DNA of 64,000 nt from the NCBI RefSeq assembly GCF_017368795.1, contig NZ_JAFNLL010000038.1, positions 1 to 64,000 of the forward strand. The letters are read 5' to 3'. Shown piece by piece: positions 9,523 to 17,660 of the stretch (its first letter is position 1; each line of letters starts with the position of its first letter). The notes under the pieces were generated by a model. That model was given only the letters and a program-made list of their open reading frames with translations. It had not been told where the DNA came from and ran no database searches. This stretch comes from Arthrobacter cavernae. Its GTDB lineage: Bacteria > Actinomycetota > Actinomycetes > Actinomycetales > Micrococcaceae. Made by a program: the position numbers and the translations under genes.

Positions 9523-12500
9523 CTAGGGAACGGGGGGTCCGAACTCATTGTTGAAGCGGAACAGGAACGCCGCAGTTGCGTCGCGGTGTACGGGCTCAAA
9601 CGGGTGGAACGTGCCATCCGGGAAGCCGGTGGTGATGCCGCTTTGTGCCAGCCATGAGACTTCCAGGAAGAACTGGGAGCTCGGGGTCATGTCGCTGAAG
9701 GGCGATACTGCCGGGGCCGTGAAATCCGGTTTATCCGCCAACCGGAAGAGGAACGCAGCCATGTCCTTGCGGTTCACCGCCAACTCCGGGTGGAACGTGC
9801 CGTCCGGGAAACCGGTGGTAATGCCGGACTGCAGGAGCCAGGTGATCTCCTTGTAGAACATGTGGTTCGTCGGGAGGTCGGCGAAGGGTGATACCGCCGG
9901 CGGCGTGAACTCAGGCGAGCCGGAGAACCGGAACATGAACGCCGCCATCGCTGCGCGGCTCACCGAGTCCAGAGGCCGGAACGTGCCATCCGGGAAACCG
10001 GTGGTGATACCCCGATCCGCAAGCCACGAGATCTCCTCGAAGAACTGGTGGGAAGGCGGAACATCGGAGAACACGGTTACAGGCTCTTCTTCCTCCGCGC
10101 CCTCGATGTCGAGCACGCGTTCCGGGAGGTTCTGCGCGTTGGTGTTGCGCATGAACAGCGCGGCGAACGAGTCGTTCCTCAGCGCCGAGCGGAGGTTGAT
10201 GTCGTGCGTCCGGAGCAGGTAGTAGAAGCGGTCGCCGTTCTGGAGCTCGGTCAGCTGGGTCTCGAAGACGAAGTTGAACGTGGTGCCGAGCAGGCCGCCG
10301 GAGGGGTCGCGCTTCTCAGCGAGCCCACCGACCCAGAGGTCGACGTTGTTCAGGCCGGTCTCCTGGGTTGCCCACGCCCCGGTGCTGTTCATGAAATTCA
10401 GCTGTTCAGCGGTGGGGGAGTTCACGATGGCCTTGGCCGCTGCCCGCTTGCCGGCGAACGTGGTTTCGCTGGTGATGGTCGGGAAGGTGCCGTAGGCCGC
10501 GACGAAGTTGATGAGCGACCCCGGGTGCCTGATGCCCTGTCCGAAGTCTGCCCAGCTCGTGTAGGGAGTCAGCCGATCATCACCCGTGAGGAGGCTGAAC
10601 TGGCGGCGCACCTCATTCAGGCGTGGGATGCCGATGTCGCGACCGCGGGTAATGTTGAGCGACGCCAAGTCCAGGGGCAGACCCACCAGATTATTGCGGA
10701 GAGTATCGGTCACGAACTCGTCCAGGTCGTTTCCAAGCTGCTGGCTCATTCCCATGACGATGCTTCCGGCGGCCTCTCGCGGGGTGAGGGGTCCTGCGCT
10801 GCCACCGTCCGTGAAGGCGGGCGGGTTCAGGAAGCCGTTCAGCAAGGGGATGGAGTTGTCGCTGCCGTCCGCATTGGTGCGGGCGATTGTCTCGTCAAGC
10901 AGTGAGTGCCCGAAGCGGTAGACCGCGTTGGCGAACTCAGCCTTGATGGCCGCATTGATGCTCGGGTCATATTCGTCGAACTGCGGGATGTCCGGCGAAA
11001 TCTTGCGGGCGAATTCCTGGAACGTGATGTGCTGGTACTCCATCTCCGTCACGAAGCGGGCCGCCTGGAACAGCCGCTCGCCGTTCCAACCGTCGGCACC
11101 GTCTGCCAGCTTCCACTCAGCCAGTGCAGCAGCGCCAGATCCCGAGGTGTCGTTGGTGAGGGTGTTCTTGATGTCCTCCAGCAGACGGTTGTGCTCGGAG
11201 TGGAAGGCCTGGTGAACGGTGACAAGACCGATGTTCTCGTTGGCCCGTCCATCACCGGCCATGAAGTGCGCATTCAGCATTTCGTCGTCGTACGTGCCGG
11301 CAGGCTGGCTGGCGAAGTCGGCCGAAGCCCCGTCGTCGGGCGGATCAGCCACGAGGCCGGGATTCGGCGCCGCGTTGTGGGCGATATCCGTCAGGAACGG
11401 AGTGTTGAAGGTCAACACATTGCCGGGCACCGGAACAGGTGCTCCGATGTTGCCCTCGACGAGTCCCGTCGCGGTGACGTACTGGGGGAGGCCGCGTTGC
11501 GGGCCGGGGATGAACTTGCCGTAGGCGTCAGCCGCCATCATGGGGACGCTGAAGACGTCCTGGTCCACAAGCTCGAGGCCGAGCAGCTCTTTGGACTGCT
11601 TCTTGAGGTCGGCCCAGGTAGACATGCCGCCGGCGGTGGGGCCTGCCGGGCCAGTGAGCAGACCGCCCGTGGACACCGGCAAGCCGTGCGTGTTGTTGAC
11701 GTACTTGCGCAGGAACACCTGGTGGGAAGGATGGGAGGAATACGTCTGTGACTGGTCGACAAATGGTGAGTCACTGTTGACCGTGTCCTGGACGTCATCG
11801 GCGTCGCCCATGATGCCGTTGGGGCCGGGCTGGTTCAGCGCCCGGGTCAACACCATGAAAGCCTTGTTCGCCGGCACCTCGTCACCCGTGCCGGGGATGC
11901 CGTCCCGGCCCACCGTGCGGAGCGGGTCATCGCTCTTGAGGGGCACGAACACACTTCCGCCGCCCTTAAGGGTCTGGTCCAGGCCGTGGTCGACGAACTG
12001 GCCGAAGAGGGTGAACATCGAGTTGTATTGCGACGGATCCTCAACGCTTGGGACGTTCGGGATGAACAGGGTCTCACCGGGGCTTCCCGTTTGTCCGGCA
12101 GCCGCGACCGCCGCGGGGTTGGTGGAGGTCTGGTCCACGATCAGGTTGCTGATCTGGCGGGGGTGGCTGTCGAAAACAAAGCCGGACTTTTGCTTGTACG
12201 ACGTTGGCGAGCCCGCAGGCCCAAATACCGGAGGAAAGCCCGGAGGGACCGCTTCCGCGTCCCTGAACGTCGGCACAGTCAACCGCGGGAATAGCTGGTC
12301 TGCGGTGCCGAATTTCTCCTGCCCCGGGACCAGGTTATTGCAGGAGCCATCGACCGTGCGGAGTCCCAACGGCGCCAGCACGTCGGGAACCTGGTTGGGG
12401 CCGCTGCCGACGAGCGCCCCGCACAGGCCGGTGGCCGACGTGGTGTTCTGGACATGGGCCTCCGCAATCTTGATCTGCTTCAGAATGAAGGCCAGGTCCG

Positions 12501-12747
12501 AGGCCCTCACCCTGAAGCTGGGGTCGTTGACCACGCCCTGCGGCAGCGTTGCCTGCGCCGGAGCTGCCACTATCGGCAGCCCCAGGCCTACGAGAAGCAT
12601 GGGCGTCGCGATTACGGCGGTGGCCCGCTTCAGCAGCGGGCCGCGCCGATGGCGGGTGCCGCGCTGCATGGTTTTTTGTGAAACATTTCCGGGGCCCGTG
12701 TACTTTCCAAGGGCTCGGCTGACAAACGGAATCCCCCCGGTGACCAT
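9523..12747 (-). CDS. Secreted animal-type haem peroxidase with three C-terminal S-layer-homology repeats
   Basis: The 1074-residue protein has a long N-region and a hydrophobic signal core (about 43-66, ending APAQA). The catalytic domain is of the animal (peroxidasin/cyclooxygenase) superfamily: the distal motif FGQFVDHG with H254, a WNGERLFQAARFVTEMEYQHI block, and a proximal YRFGHS motif. Residues about 890-1070 hold three SLH-like units, each with GITTGFPDGTF. Such repeats attach proteins to the cell surface. Predicted role: extracellular haem-dependent oxidation of organic or halide substrates. Start ATG 12747 is preceded by TTTGGAGGAG; an internal ATG at 12669 has a poorer site. It is monocistronic and flanked by fragments of a COG3323 gene. 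The physiological substrate cannot be read from the sequence. Confidence 0.9.
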   Translation of the reverse strand: MVTGGIPFVSRALGKYTGPGNVSQKTMQRGTRHRRGPLLKRATAVIATPMLLVGLGLPIVAAPAQATLPQGVVNDPSFRVRASDLAFILKQIKIAEAHVQNTTSATGLCGALVGSGPNQVPDVLAPLGLRTVDGSCNNLVPGQEKFGTADQLFPRLTVPTFRDAEAVPPGFPPVFGPAGSPTSYKQKSGFVFDSHPRQISNLIVDQTSTNPAAVAAAGQTGSPGETLFIPNVPSVEDPSQYNSMFTLFGQFVDHGLDQTLKGGGSVFVPLKSDDPLRTVGRDGIPGTGDEVPANKAFMVLTRALNQPGPNGIMGDADDVQDTVNSDSPFVDQSQTYSSHPSHQVFLRKYVNNTHGLPVSTGGLLTGPAGPTAGGMSTWADLKKQSKELLGLELVDQDVFSVPMMAADAYGKFIPGPQRGLPQYVTATGLVEGNIGAPVPVPGNVLTFNTPFLTDIAHNAAPNPGLVADPPDDGASADFASQPAGTYDDEMLNAHFMAGDGRANENIGLVTVHQAFHSEHNRLLEDIKNTLTNDTSGSGAAALAEWKLADGADGWNGERLFQAARFVTEMEYQHITFQEFARKISPDIPQFDEYDPSINAAIKAEFANAVYRFGHSLLDETIARTNADGSDNSIPLLNGFLNPPAFTDGGSAGPLTPREAAGSIVMGMSQQLGNDLDEFVTDTLRNNLVGLPLDLASLNITRGRDIGIPRLNEVRRQFSLLTGDDRLTPYTSWADFGQGIRHPGSLINFVAAYGTFPTITSETTFAGKRAAAKAIVNSPTAEQLNFMNSTGAWATQETGLNNVDLWVGGLAEKRDPSGGLLGTTFNFVFETQLTELQNGDRFYYLLRTHDINLRSALRNDSFAALFMRNTNAQNLPERVLDIEGAEEEEPVTVFSDVPPSHQFFEEISWLADRGITTGFPDGTFRPLDSVSRAAMAAFMFRFSGSPEFTPPAVSPFADLPTNHMFYKEITWLLQSGITTGFPDGTFHPELAVNRKDMAAFLFRLADKPDFTAPAVSPFSDMTPSSQFFLEVSWLAQSGITTGFPDGTFHPFEPVHRDATAAFLFRFNNEFGPPVP

Positions 12748-12874
12748 GGCTCCTCCAAAGGATGCGCGTTGGCGGTGGTATTCCCAGCTATGTCAAGGAT
12801 GGCCCTCAGAGCCAGGGAAAACAACCTTTCGCGGGGCCTGAACGCGTTGCGGGCCACAGCAGAGAGAATCAGTG

Positions 12875-12955
12875 CCCGTTCATCGGCCAGCTCATGAACG
12901 CCGGCCCCTCATAAGGGTGGGCGGCGCGCGGGGCCCGCATCACGCCGTCGAGCAC
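12875..12955 (-). pseudogene. Second fragment of a COG3323 gene (C-terminal end)
   Basis: The minus strand encodes VLDGVMRAPRAAHPYEGPAF then MSWPM, which matches the last 30 residues of the intact 107-residue protein at 14628-14951 (MLDGVVRALRAAHPYEEPAF, MSWPV). Only this end is present; it stops abruptly at 12955, where unrelated sequence begins. It lies upstream of the haem peroxidase gene. The fragment at 9311-9462 lies downstream of it in the same orientation. Confidence 0.75.
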
Positions 12956-12968
12956 GGGCGTTAGCTAT

Positions 12969-13136
12969 GTGACGCTCCTGCAGGATGCTGTCAGCGGTGT
13001 GGACGCCGCCCACCAGGCACTTGCGGCGCTGCGCGACCTTGACGCCATGGTCGTTGCGCTCGATCCCGGCTACGTCACCCGAAGTGAAATCGCGGAGCGC
13101 CTGGGTGCGATCCGTCAGGCCAGCGGCAAGCCGGCG
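12969..13136 (+). pseudogene. Truncated 5' part of an unrecognised gene
   Basis: A GTG-initiated frame of about 56 residues has ordinary codon composition for a real gene (LLQDAVSGVDAAHQALAALR, then YVTRSEIAERLGAIRQASGK, which looks like a helix-turn-helix). It then runs into the antisense end of the VanY remnant, where the reading becomes non-protein-like. I read it as a gene start cut off by the neighbouring remnant. It could be a DNA-binding protein, but it is too short to name. Confidence 0.4.
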
Positions 13137-13540
13137 CTACGGCAGATAATCCGGCACGTCCTTAAGCCCGAAGTACCGCTCCAGCGTCGTGATTCCCTTG
13201 GCCTTCATATCCGCGGCCAGCTCCACACCCACAAACCGCAGATGCCACGGCTCAAATGCACAGCCCGTGATGCTTTGCGCCCCGGCCGGGTACCTGACAA
13301 TGAACCCGTACTTCCAGCCCTCGTCCGCCGCGAAGCGCCAGGCCGGTGTGTTGTCGAAACACGCCTGCAGCGCACACACGCCGTTGGCGTTGCCGATGTC
13401 CATGGCCATCCCGGTCTGGTGCTCGCTGTAGCCGGGACGGGTGGCCAGGGTGTCCGCCGTCGCCTGCCATATTGTGCCACGTAGTTGGTGTAGAGGCTCT
13501 GCTGCTCCGCGTAGGACCGGTACCCGCTAATCAAGTCCTC
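13137..13540 (-). pseudogene. VanY-type D-Ala-D-Ala carboxypeptidase, frameshifted and 5'-truncated
   Basis: Two minus-strand frames together spell a VanY/peptidase M15B domain. One frame gives ISGYRSYAEQQSLYTNYVAQ (start near 13534). The shifted frame gives LATRPGYSEHQTGMAMDIG and, further on, EPWHLRFVG, ending at TAG 13137-13139. The zinc-binding SxHxxGxAxD motif and the second His motif remain, but they are split from the N-terminal part by a frameshift around 13450-13475. The expected signal peptide and N-terminal lobe are absent. An active enzyme of this family would trim the terminal D-Ala of peptidoglycan stems. This copy should be dead. Confidence 0.8.
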
Positions 13541-13659
13541 CCGTCAGGTACGTCCAACGATGGGGTGACTGTACCCCGGGCGCAGGGCACCGACAATCCT
13601 CATTGTCGGGATGGAACAAAGACCCGTCCCACGACTCAGTATTCAGACGGCTCCGAAGG

Positions 13660-14550
13660 CTAGGACAATGGCCCGTTGCGGCGGCGCAGGTCGAAAATTT
13701 CCCATGCTTGGGGTATCAGGTCGAACGCCACGTCGCACATGCGCCGAAGCTGTTCCATTCCTCCGGCTTGGAACGCATCATCTTCGGCCTGGCCGCGCGC
13801 GTCCTCGAAACCGCTTCCTTCGGCTGTCGTCCACTCCAGCCCGTGGGAGTATCCGCTGCAGAACTGCCAGGCATAGATCAGCCCAGGAGGCAGCCCGCTG
13901 CCGGAACGCAGCTCCTTGAGAATCGCTGTCTCCGTGCGGTTCTTGGTTGCATATCTCCAGCTGCCGTCGTCTTTCTGGCGGAACATCGGGGGCAACCGCA
14001 AGGCTTCCGCTGATGAATTCAGCGCCTGGCGGAGGCCGTCAAAGTAATCCGTCGCCTCAGCATGCCGCTCCGGGTGGAACTCACCAAGGTAGGCGTCCCA
14101 GAACACGGCAGCGCTGAACACCTCCCGGGATACGAGCACCAGGCCCCGCCGCGCGCGTTCGCCTGCGCTCTCCGGCAAAAGTGCCCACAGCACCGTCGCC
14201 GTGCACTCAATGATGGTGCGCACGAGGGCATATGGCGCATGGGTCTGACTTCGGAAGTAAACATTCCCCTCGGGCGCCTCGATGAACAGGAGGCGCCGAA
14301 GTGCCTGCAGGTTGTCCATCGCGGCCACGAGCGACTGCTTCAGCAGATGGCTTACGCTGCGTGACGAACTGAACCGGTCATCCAACAAGTGAAGAGGCGA
14401 ACCGTTCTCGACTCGGCCAACGTTCATTTGCCGGTCGCAGAGCGAGTCCAGAGCCTTCATGCGGTCAAAGATGATTTCCGCGGCGCGGCTTTCTTCGTCT
14501 GCCCCGTCCAGCGATCCCGCAGAGTCAAGAGGTATTTGCCTATCGTCCAC
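13660..14550 (-). CDS. Hypothetical protein, largely helical
   Basis: A 296-residue protein that I do not recognise. It has no signal peptide and no clear transmembrane segment; it is rich in helix-forming stretches (SRSVSHLLKQSLVAAMDNLQ; VRTIIECTATVLWALLP), with scattered aromatic and His residues near the C-terminus (WQFCSGYSHGLEWT). Codon use is normal for the genome. It stands alone between a pseudogene and a COG3323 gene, so context gives no functional hint. Length and frame integrity make it a believable gene. Confidence 0.65.
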   Translation of the reverse strand: MDDRQIPLDSAGSLDGADEESRAAEIIFDRMKALDSLCDRQMNVGRVENGSPLHLLDDRFSSSRSVSHLLKQSLVAAMDNLQALRRLLFIEAPEGNVYFRSQTHAPYALVRTIIECTATVLWALLPESAGERARRGLVLVSREVFSAAVFWDAYLGEFHPERHAEATDYFDGLRQALNSSAEALRLPPMFRQKDDGSWRYATKNRTETAILKELRSGSGLPPGLIYAWQFCSGYSHGLEWTTAEGSGFEDARGQAEDDAFQAGGMEQLRRMCDVAFDLIPQAWEIFDLRRRNGPLS

Positions 14551-14627
14551 GCAGTGATCCTAGCTCTCCGGCGGTCGCGGCGGGAAAGACCGCCGTCGGC
14601 GGTCGCGGCGAGGGGGTCAGGCGAACG

Positions 14628-14951
14628 TTACCGCCACCCGTCCACCGGCCAGCTCATGAAGGCCGGTTCTTCGTAAGGGTGGGCTGCCCTCAGAGCCCGC
14701 ACCACGCCGTCGAGCATGTCCTCCTCCACCACGCACTCGACCCTGATTTCGGGCACCTGCTCGCCTGTCCCCACGTCGCCGATGAATGGCCGTGCGCCGG
14801 GCAGGGGAGTGAAACGCCCGGTGCCCGGAGAGGTGAAGGCGCAGTGCGAATAGTCGCCGATCCGGCCCGCTCCGGCATCGCCGATGGCACCCAGAACCGC
14901 CTCGGCATGGGTCTGCGGAACGTACACGACGAGGGCATGCAGCTGGGTCAT
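14628..14951 (-). CDS. COG3323 family small protein (NIF3 insert / CutA-like fold)
   Basis: The 107-residue protein matches the PII/CutA-like domain found inserted in NIF3/YqfO proteins: ALVVYVPQTHAEAVLGAIGD near the start, GAGRIGDYSHCAF, RPFIGDVGTGEQVPEIRVE and AAHPYEEPAF near the end. Stand-alone versions are widespread and of unknown function; metal or small-ligand binding is suspected from the fold. This is the intact member of three related copies in 5.6 kb. The two others, at 9311-9462 and 12875-12955, are partial. Start ATG 14951. Confidence 0.85.
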   Translation of the reverse strand: MTQLHALVVYVPQTHAEAVLGAIGDAGAGRIGDYSHCAFTSPGTGRFTPLPGARPFIGDVGTGEQVPEIRVECVVEEDMLDGVVRALRAAHPYEEPAFMSWPVDGWR

Positions 14952-14991
14952 GGCAACATCCTGCCATTTCCGGCTGGAGCGGGGACCGGTC

Positions 14992-15031
14992 TTCGCTGGA
15001 ATACATGCCTATTCGCTGGAATACATGCCTA
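14992..15031. repeat. 20-bp tandem duplication
   Basis: TTCGCTGGAATACATGCCTA is present twice head to tail without mismatch (14992-15011 and 15012-15031). It lies between the divergent COG3323 gene and the PA/LVIVD-type gene, about 100 nt upstream of the latter. A replication-slippage duplication is the simplest explanation. A paired binding site is possible. Confidence 0.85.
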
Positions 15032-15128
15032 AAGGAGAATAACAAGTCATCCAAATATGCAAGACGGGGTTATAGAGTCTTTCATGTTCGCCCAGACGTA
15101 ACTAATTGGATCCACACCAAGGAGTGTC

Positions 15129-16997
15129 ATGGCTAAGCTATCTGTTAGACGCGGTGCGTTGGTGCTGCTCTCAGTCGCCGGACTGATCCTCGCAGCAACG
15201 CCACTAGCCTCAGCGCAACCCGGCGACGACGGTGCGGTGTCGGTTGACGACGGCGCCCGCGACGCCCACCAGCACGGCACCACGGCCGGTCATTTGCCGG
15301 CAACCCAATCCAACGTGGACCTCATCTCCAAACTGAAACTGAAGAACGCGGTCCCGGAGAAGATCGCCGATGTCGGCGTCTTCAAGGACTACGCTTACCT
15401 CGCCGCGTGGGGTGCCGTCGACTGCAAGTACAACGGTATCCACGTGGTCAACATCAAGGACCCCGCAAGCCCGAAGGAGGTTGCCTTCATCCAATCCAAG
15501 GAGGGCAGCTACCCGGGCGAGGGAATTCAGACCCTGCATGTGGGCACGCCTTCCTTTACCGGCGATCTGCTGGTGAGCAACAACGAGAAGTGCAAGGACA
15601 ACGCAGGCTTCGGCGGCATGAACCTCTATGACGTGACGAACCCTGAGCACCCCACGCCACTGGCCGAGGGCGTCGGCGACTCCACGGTCAACGGTCAGGG
15701 CAAGAAGGCGGCCAACGAGATCCACAGTGTCTTCGCCTGGGATGCCGGCGACAAGGCGTACGCGGTCATCGTGGACAACGAAGAGGGCGCCGACGTCGAC
15801 ATCATGGACATCACCGACCCGAAGAAGGCCTTCCTCACGGCCGAATATGACCTCGACCAGACGTTCCCGCAGATCCTGCAGAGCGCGCCGTCGAACCTGA
15901 CCGAGGTGTTCCTGCACGACATTATCGTCAAGGAGATCGGCGGCAAGCAGGTCATGCTCCTGTCCTACTGGGATGCCGGCTACGTGGCCGTTGACATGAC
16001 CGACGTGCATAACCCCGTCTACCTCGGCGACACGGACTTAACCAACCCGGACCCGGAGCTCCTCGAGTCGACCGGACTGTCGGAGAAGCCTGAAGGCAAC
16101 GGTCACGAAGCCGAGTTCACGCTGGACAACAAATATGTAATCGGCGCCGACGAGGACTTCTCGCCCAGCTCGGCAGAGGGGGTCACGGACGACACCGCGA
16201 CTCCGTATCAGGCCTCGCAAGGCAGTGATACCCCGCAATTGCAGGGCGGGCAGTCGCTGGCTGGCGACGCAGTCTACGTGGGTCGTGCATGTATAGGTGA
16301 TGCTGCTGTTCCACCCGCTCCGACTACGGCGAGCGGCAAGCAGATCGCAATCGTCACCCGTGGCCTCTGCACGTTCACGGAGAAGGCCGCAAGAGTGGAC
16401 ACGCTTGGCTATGAGGGCATGGTAGTGGTCAACCGTGAAGGCTCCGACGCCTGCGGCCTGTTCGGAATGACCATAGCCGGCAACACTCCCGCGTTCTCGG
16501 TGGACCGCAAGACAGGATTCGGGTTCTTCGACAAGGAAGGCTTGTACGACAACGCGGCCTGCCTGGCCGGCGCGGCCAGCGAGATTCCCGGCGTGAGCCT
16601 GGGCGACGTCGGCGACGTCGTCACGCTCCGTGCGATCTTTGACGGATGGGGCTACGTGCACCTCTTCGATAACTCGGCGGGCAAGATGGCCGAACTGGAC
16701 ACCTATGCCATCCCCGAGGCGCACGACCCGGCCTTTGCGGAGGGCTTTGGCGATCTCTCTGTGCACGAGGTGGCCACGTCGCACCAACGGAATGACCTGG
16801 CGTACTTCTCCTACTATTCCGGAGGATTCCGCGTAACCAAGATCGTTGACGGCAAGCTGGTTGAGGCCGGCCGCTTCATCGATGAGGGCGGAAACAACTT
16901 CTGGGGTGTCCAGGTGTTCGAGAAGGACGGCATCGAATACGTTGCCGCGAGCGACCGTGACCACGGGCTCTACATCTTCCGGTACACCGGAGGCTGA
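15129..16997 (+). CDS. Secreted beta-propeller (LVIVD-type) protein with a PA domain
   Basis: The 622-residue protein begins with a clear Sec signal peptide (KLSVRRG, hydrophobic core, cleavage after ASA at about residue 29). LVIVD-like propeller repeats are visible as GIHVVNIKDPASPKEVAFI, MNLYDVTNPEHPTPLAEG and YVAVDMTDVHNPVYLGD. Residues about 340-490 resemble a protease-associated (PA) domain (IAIVTRGLCTFTEKAARVD; GMVVVNREG). The propeller closes with FRVTKIVDGKLVEAGRFI and YVAASDRDHGLYIFRY. It should be extracellular; the role is unknown, with protein interaction or substrate capture suspected. Start ATG 15129 has AAGGAG at the right distance. It is monocistronic. Confidence 0.85.
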   Translation: MAKLSVRRGALVLLSVAGLILAATPLASAQPGDDGAVSVDDGARDAHQHGTTAGHLPATQSNVDLISKLKLKNAVPEKIADVGVFKDYAYLAAWGAVDCKYNGIHVVNIKDPASPKEVAFIQSKEGSYPGEGIQTLHVGTPSFTGDLLVSNNEKCKDNAGFGGMNLYDVTNPEHPTPLAEGVGDSTVNGQGKKAANEIHSVFAWDAGDKAYAVIVDNEEGADVDIMDITDPKKAFLTAEYDLDQTFPQILQSAPSNLTEVFLHDIIVKEIGGKQVMLLSYWDAGYVAVDMTDVHNPVYLGDTDLTNPDPELLESTGLSEKPEGNGHEAEFTLDNKYVIGADEDFSPSSAEGVTDDTATPYQASQGSDTPQLQGGQSLAGDAVYVGRACIGDAAVPPAPTTASGKQIAIVTRGLCTFTEKAARVDTLGYEGMVVVNREGSDACGLFGMTIAGNTPAFSVDRKTGFGFFDKEGLYDNAACLAGAASEIPGVSLGDVGDVVTLRAIFDGWGYVHLFDNSAGKMAELDTYAIPEAHDPAFAEGFGDLSVHEVATSHQRNDLAYFSYYSGGFRVTKIVDGKLVEAGRFIDEGGNNFWGVQVFEKDGIEYVAASDRDHGLYIFRYTGG

Positions 16998-17370
16998 GCA
17001 GGCACTCTCGAGTGGGCGGGGCCGCCGTGCCTTGGGCGCGGCCGCCCCGTCTCCGCGCGATCGGGACCGTCCCCGGATCGTCGTCGGATACTTTTGTCTG
17101 GTTGTTCCATTGCATATCCGCAGAGCAGGGCGGAACATGGGGTATGTACACCGATTGGGGCAATCTCCTGATTGTGAGCTGTGGGGCCTGGGTGCGAGAC
17201 CCGGACCCGGCAGCTCAACGGTGGACCGCAGGAATGGGCGCATTGGGGGCGTCCATTTTTTCGTTAACGAATCAGGCCGGCGCCGGGCCCGCTGCGGATC
17301 GCCTGAACCCCCGATTGGGTGATGCGGAAAATGTCAGGTACAGTGGAACCTGCTTTTGATTCAGAAGCAA
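16998..17370. other. Intergenic stretch without a supported gene
   Basis: The 373 nt between the PA/LVIVD-type gene and the tRNA gene contain several overlapping open frames, but none has a ribosome site with convincing protein composition. I see no strong hairpin and cannot name a promoter with confidence. The last part must contain the tRNA promoter. Confidence 0.6.
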
Positions 17371-17455
17371 GGAGAATTCGCCTAGCGGCCTATGGCGCAC
17401 GCCTGGAACGCGTGTTGGGTTAACGCCCTCGGGGGTTCAAATCCCCCATTCTCCG
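17371..17455 (+). tRNA. tRNA-Ser (anticodon GGA)
   Basis: The acceptor stem GGAGAAT (17371-17377) pairs perfectly with ATTCTCC (17448-17454), and the discriminator is G17455. The anticodon arm CACGC-CTGGAAC-GCGTG shows anticodon GGA, a long variable arm follows (class II, as serine tRNAs require), and the T arm GGGGGTTCAAATCCCCC is canonical. CCA is not encoded. A terminator hairpin follows within 6 nt. Confidence 0.96.
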
Positions 17456-17460
17456 CGGTT

Positions 17461-17488
17461 GGCCCCGGTCCTCGGACCGGGGCCTTTT
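17461..17488 (+). terminator. Rho-independent terminator of tRNA-Ser
   Basis: GGCCCCGGTCC (17461-17471) pairs with GGACCGGGGCC (17474-17484), followed directly by TTTT. The two-base gap means that the innermost pairs open to form the loop. Confidence 0.88.
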
Positions 17489-17585
17489 GCGTACCCGGAT
17501 GTTAGCCCCCGACGGCGGAGCGGGCCTTAGGTGCCCGACCCGGCGTCGCGGACGGGGTTCTGAGCGGCAGGCGCGCATCGAGAGA

Positions 17586-17628
17586 TGAGATCTCGACCCT
17601 TTGCGGCTGCGAAAGAGTCGAGATCTCA
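17586..17628. terminator. Hairpin downstream of the LysR gene
   Basis: TGAGATCTCGAC (17586-17597) and GTCGAGATCTCA (17617-17628) are perfect 12-bp complements around a 19-nt loop, which can itself partly pair through CTTT and AAAG. It lies between the tRNA unit and the convergent end of the LysR gene. No T-run is visible, so the terminator role is inferred from position and stem strength. Confidence 0.6.
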
Positions 17629-17660
17629 CGTGTCGATGACGGCCCGGCCCCACCAAACCA

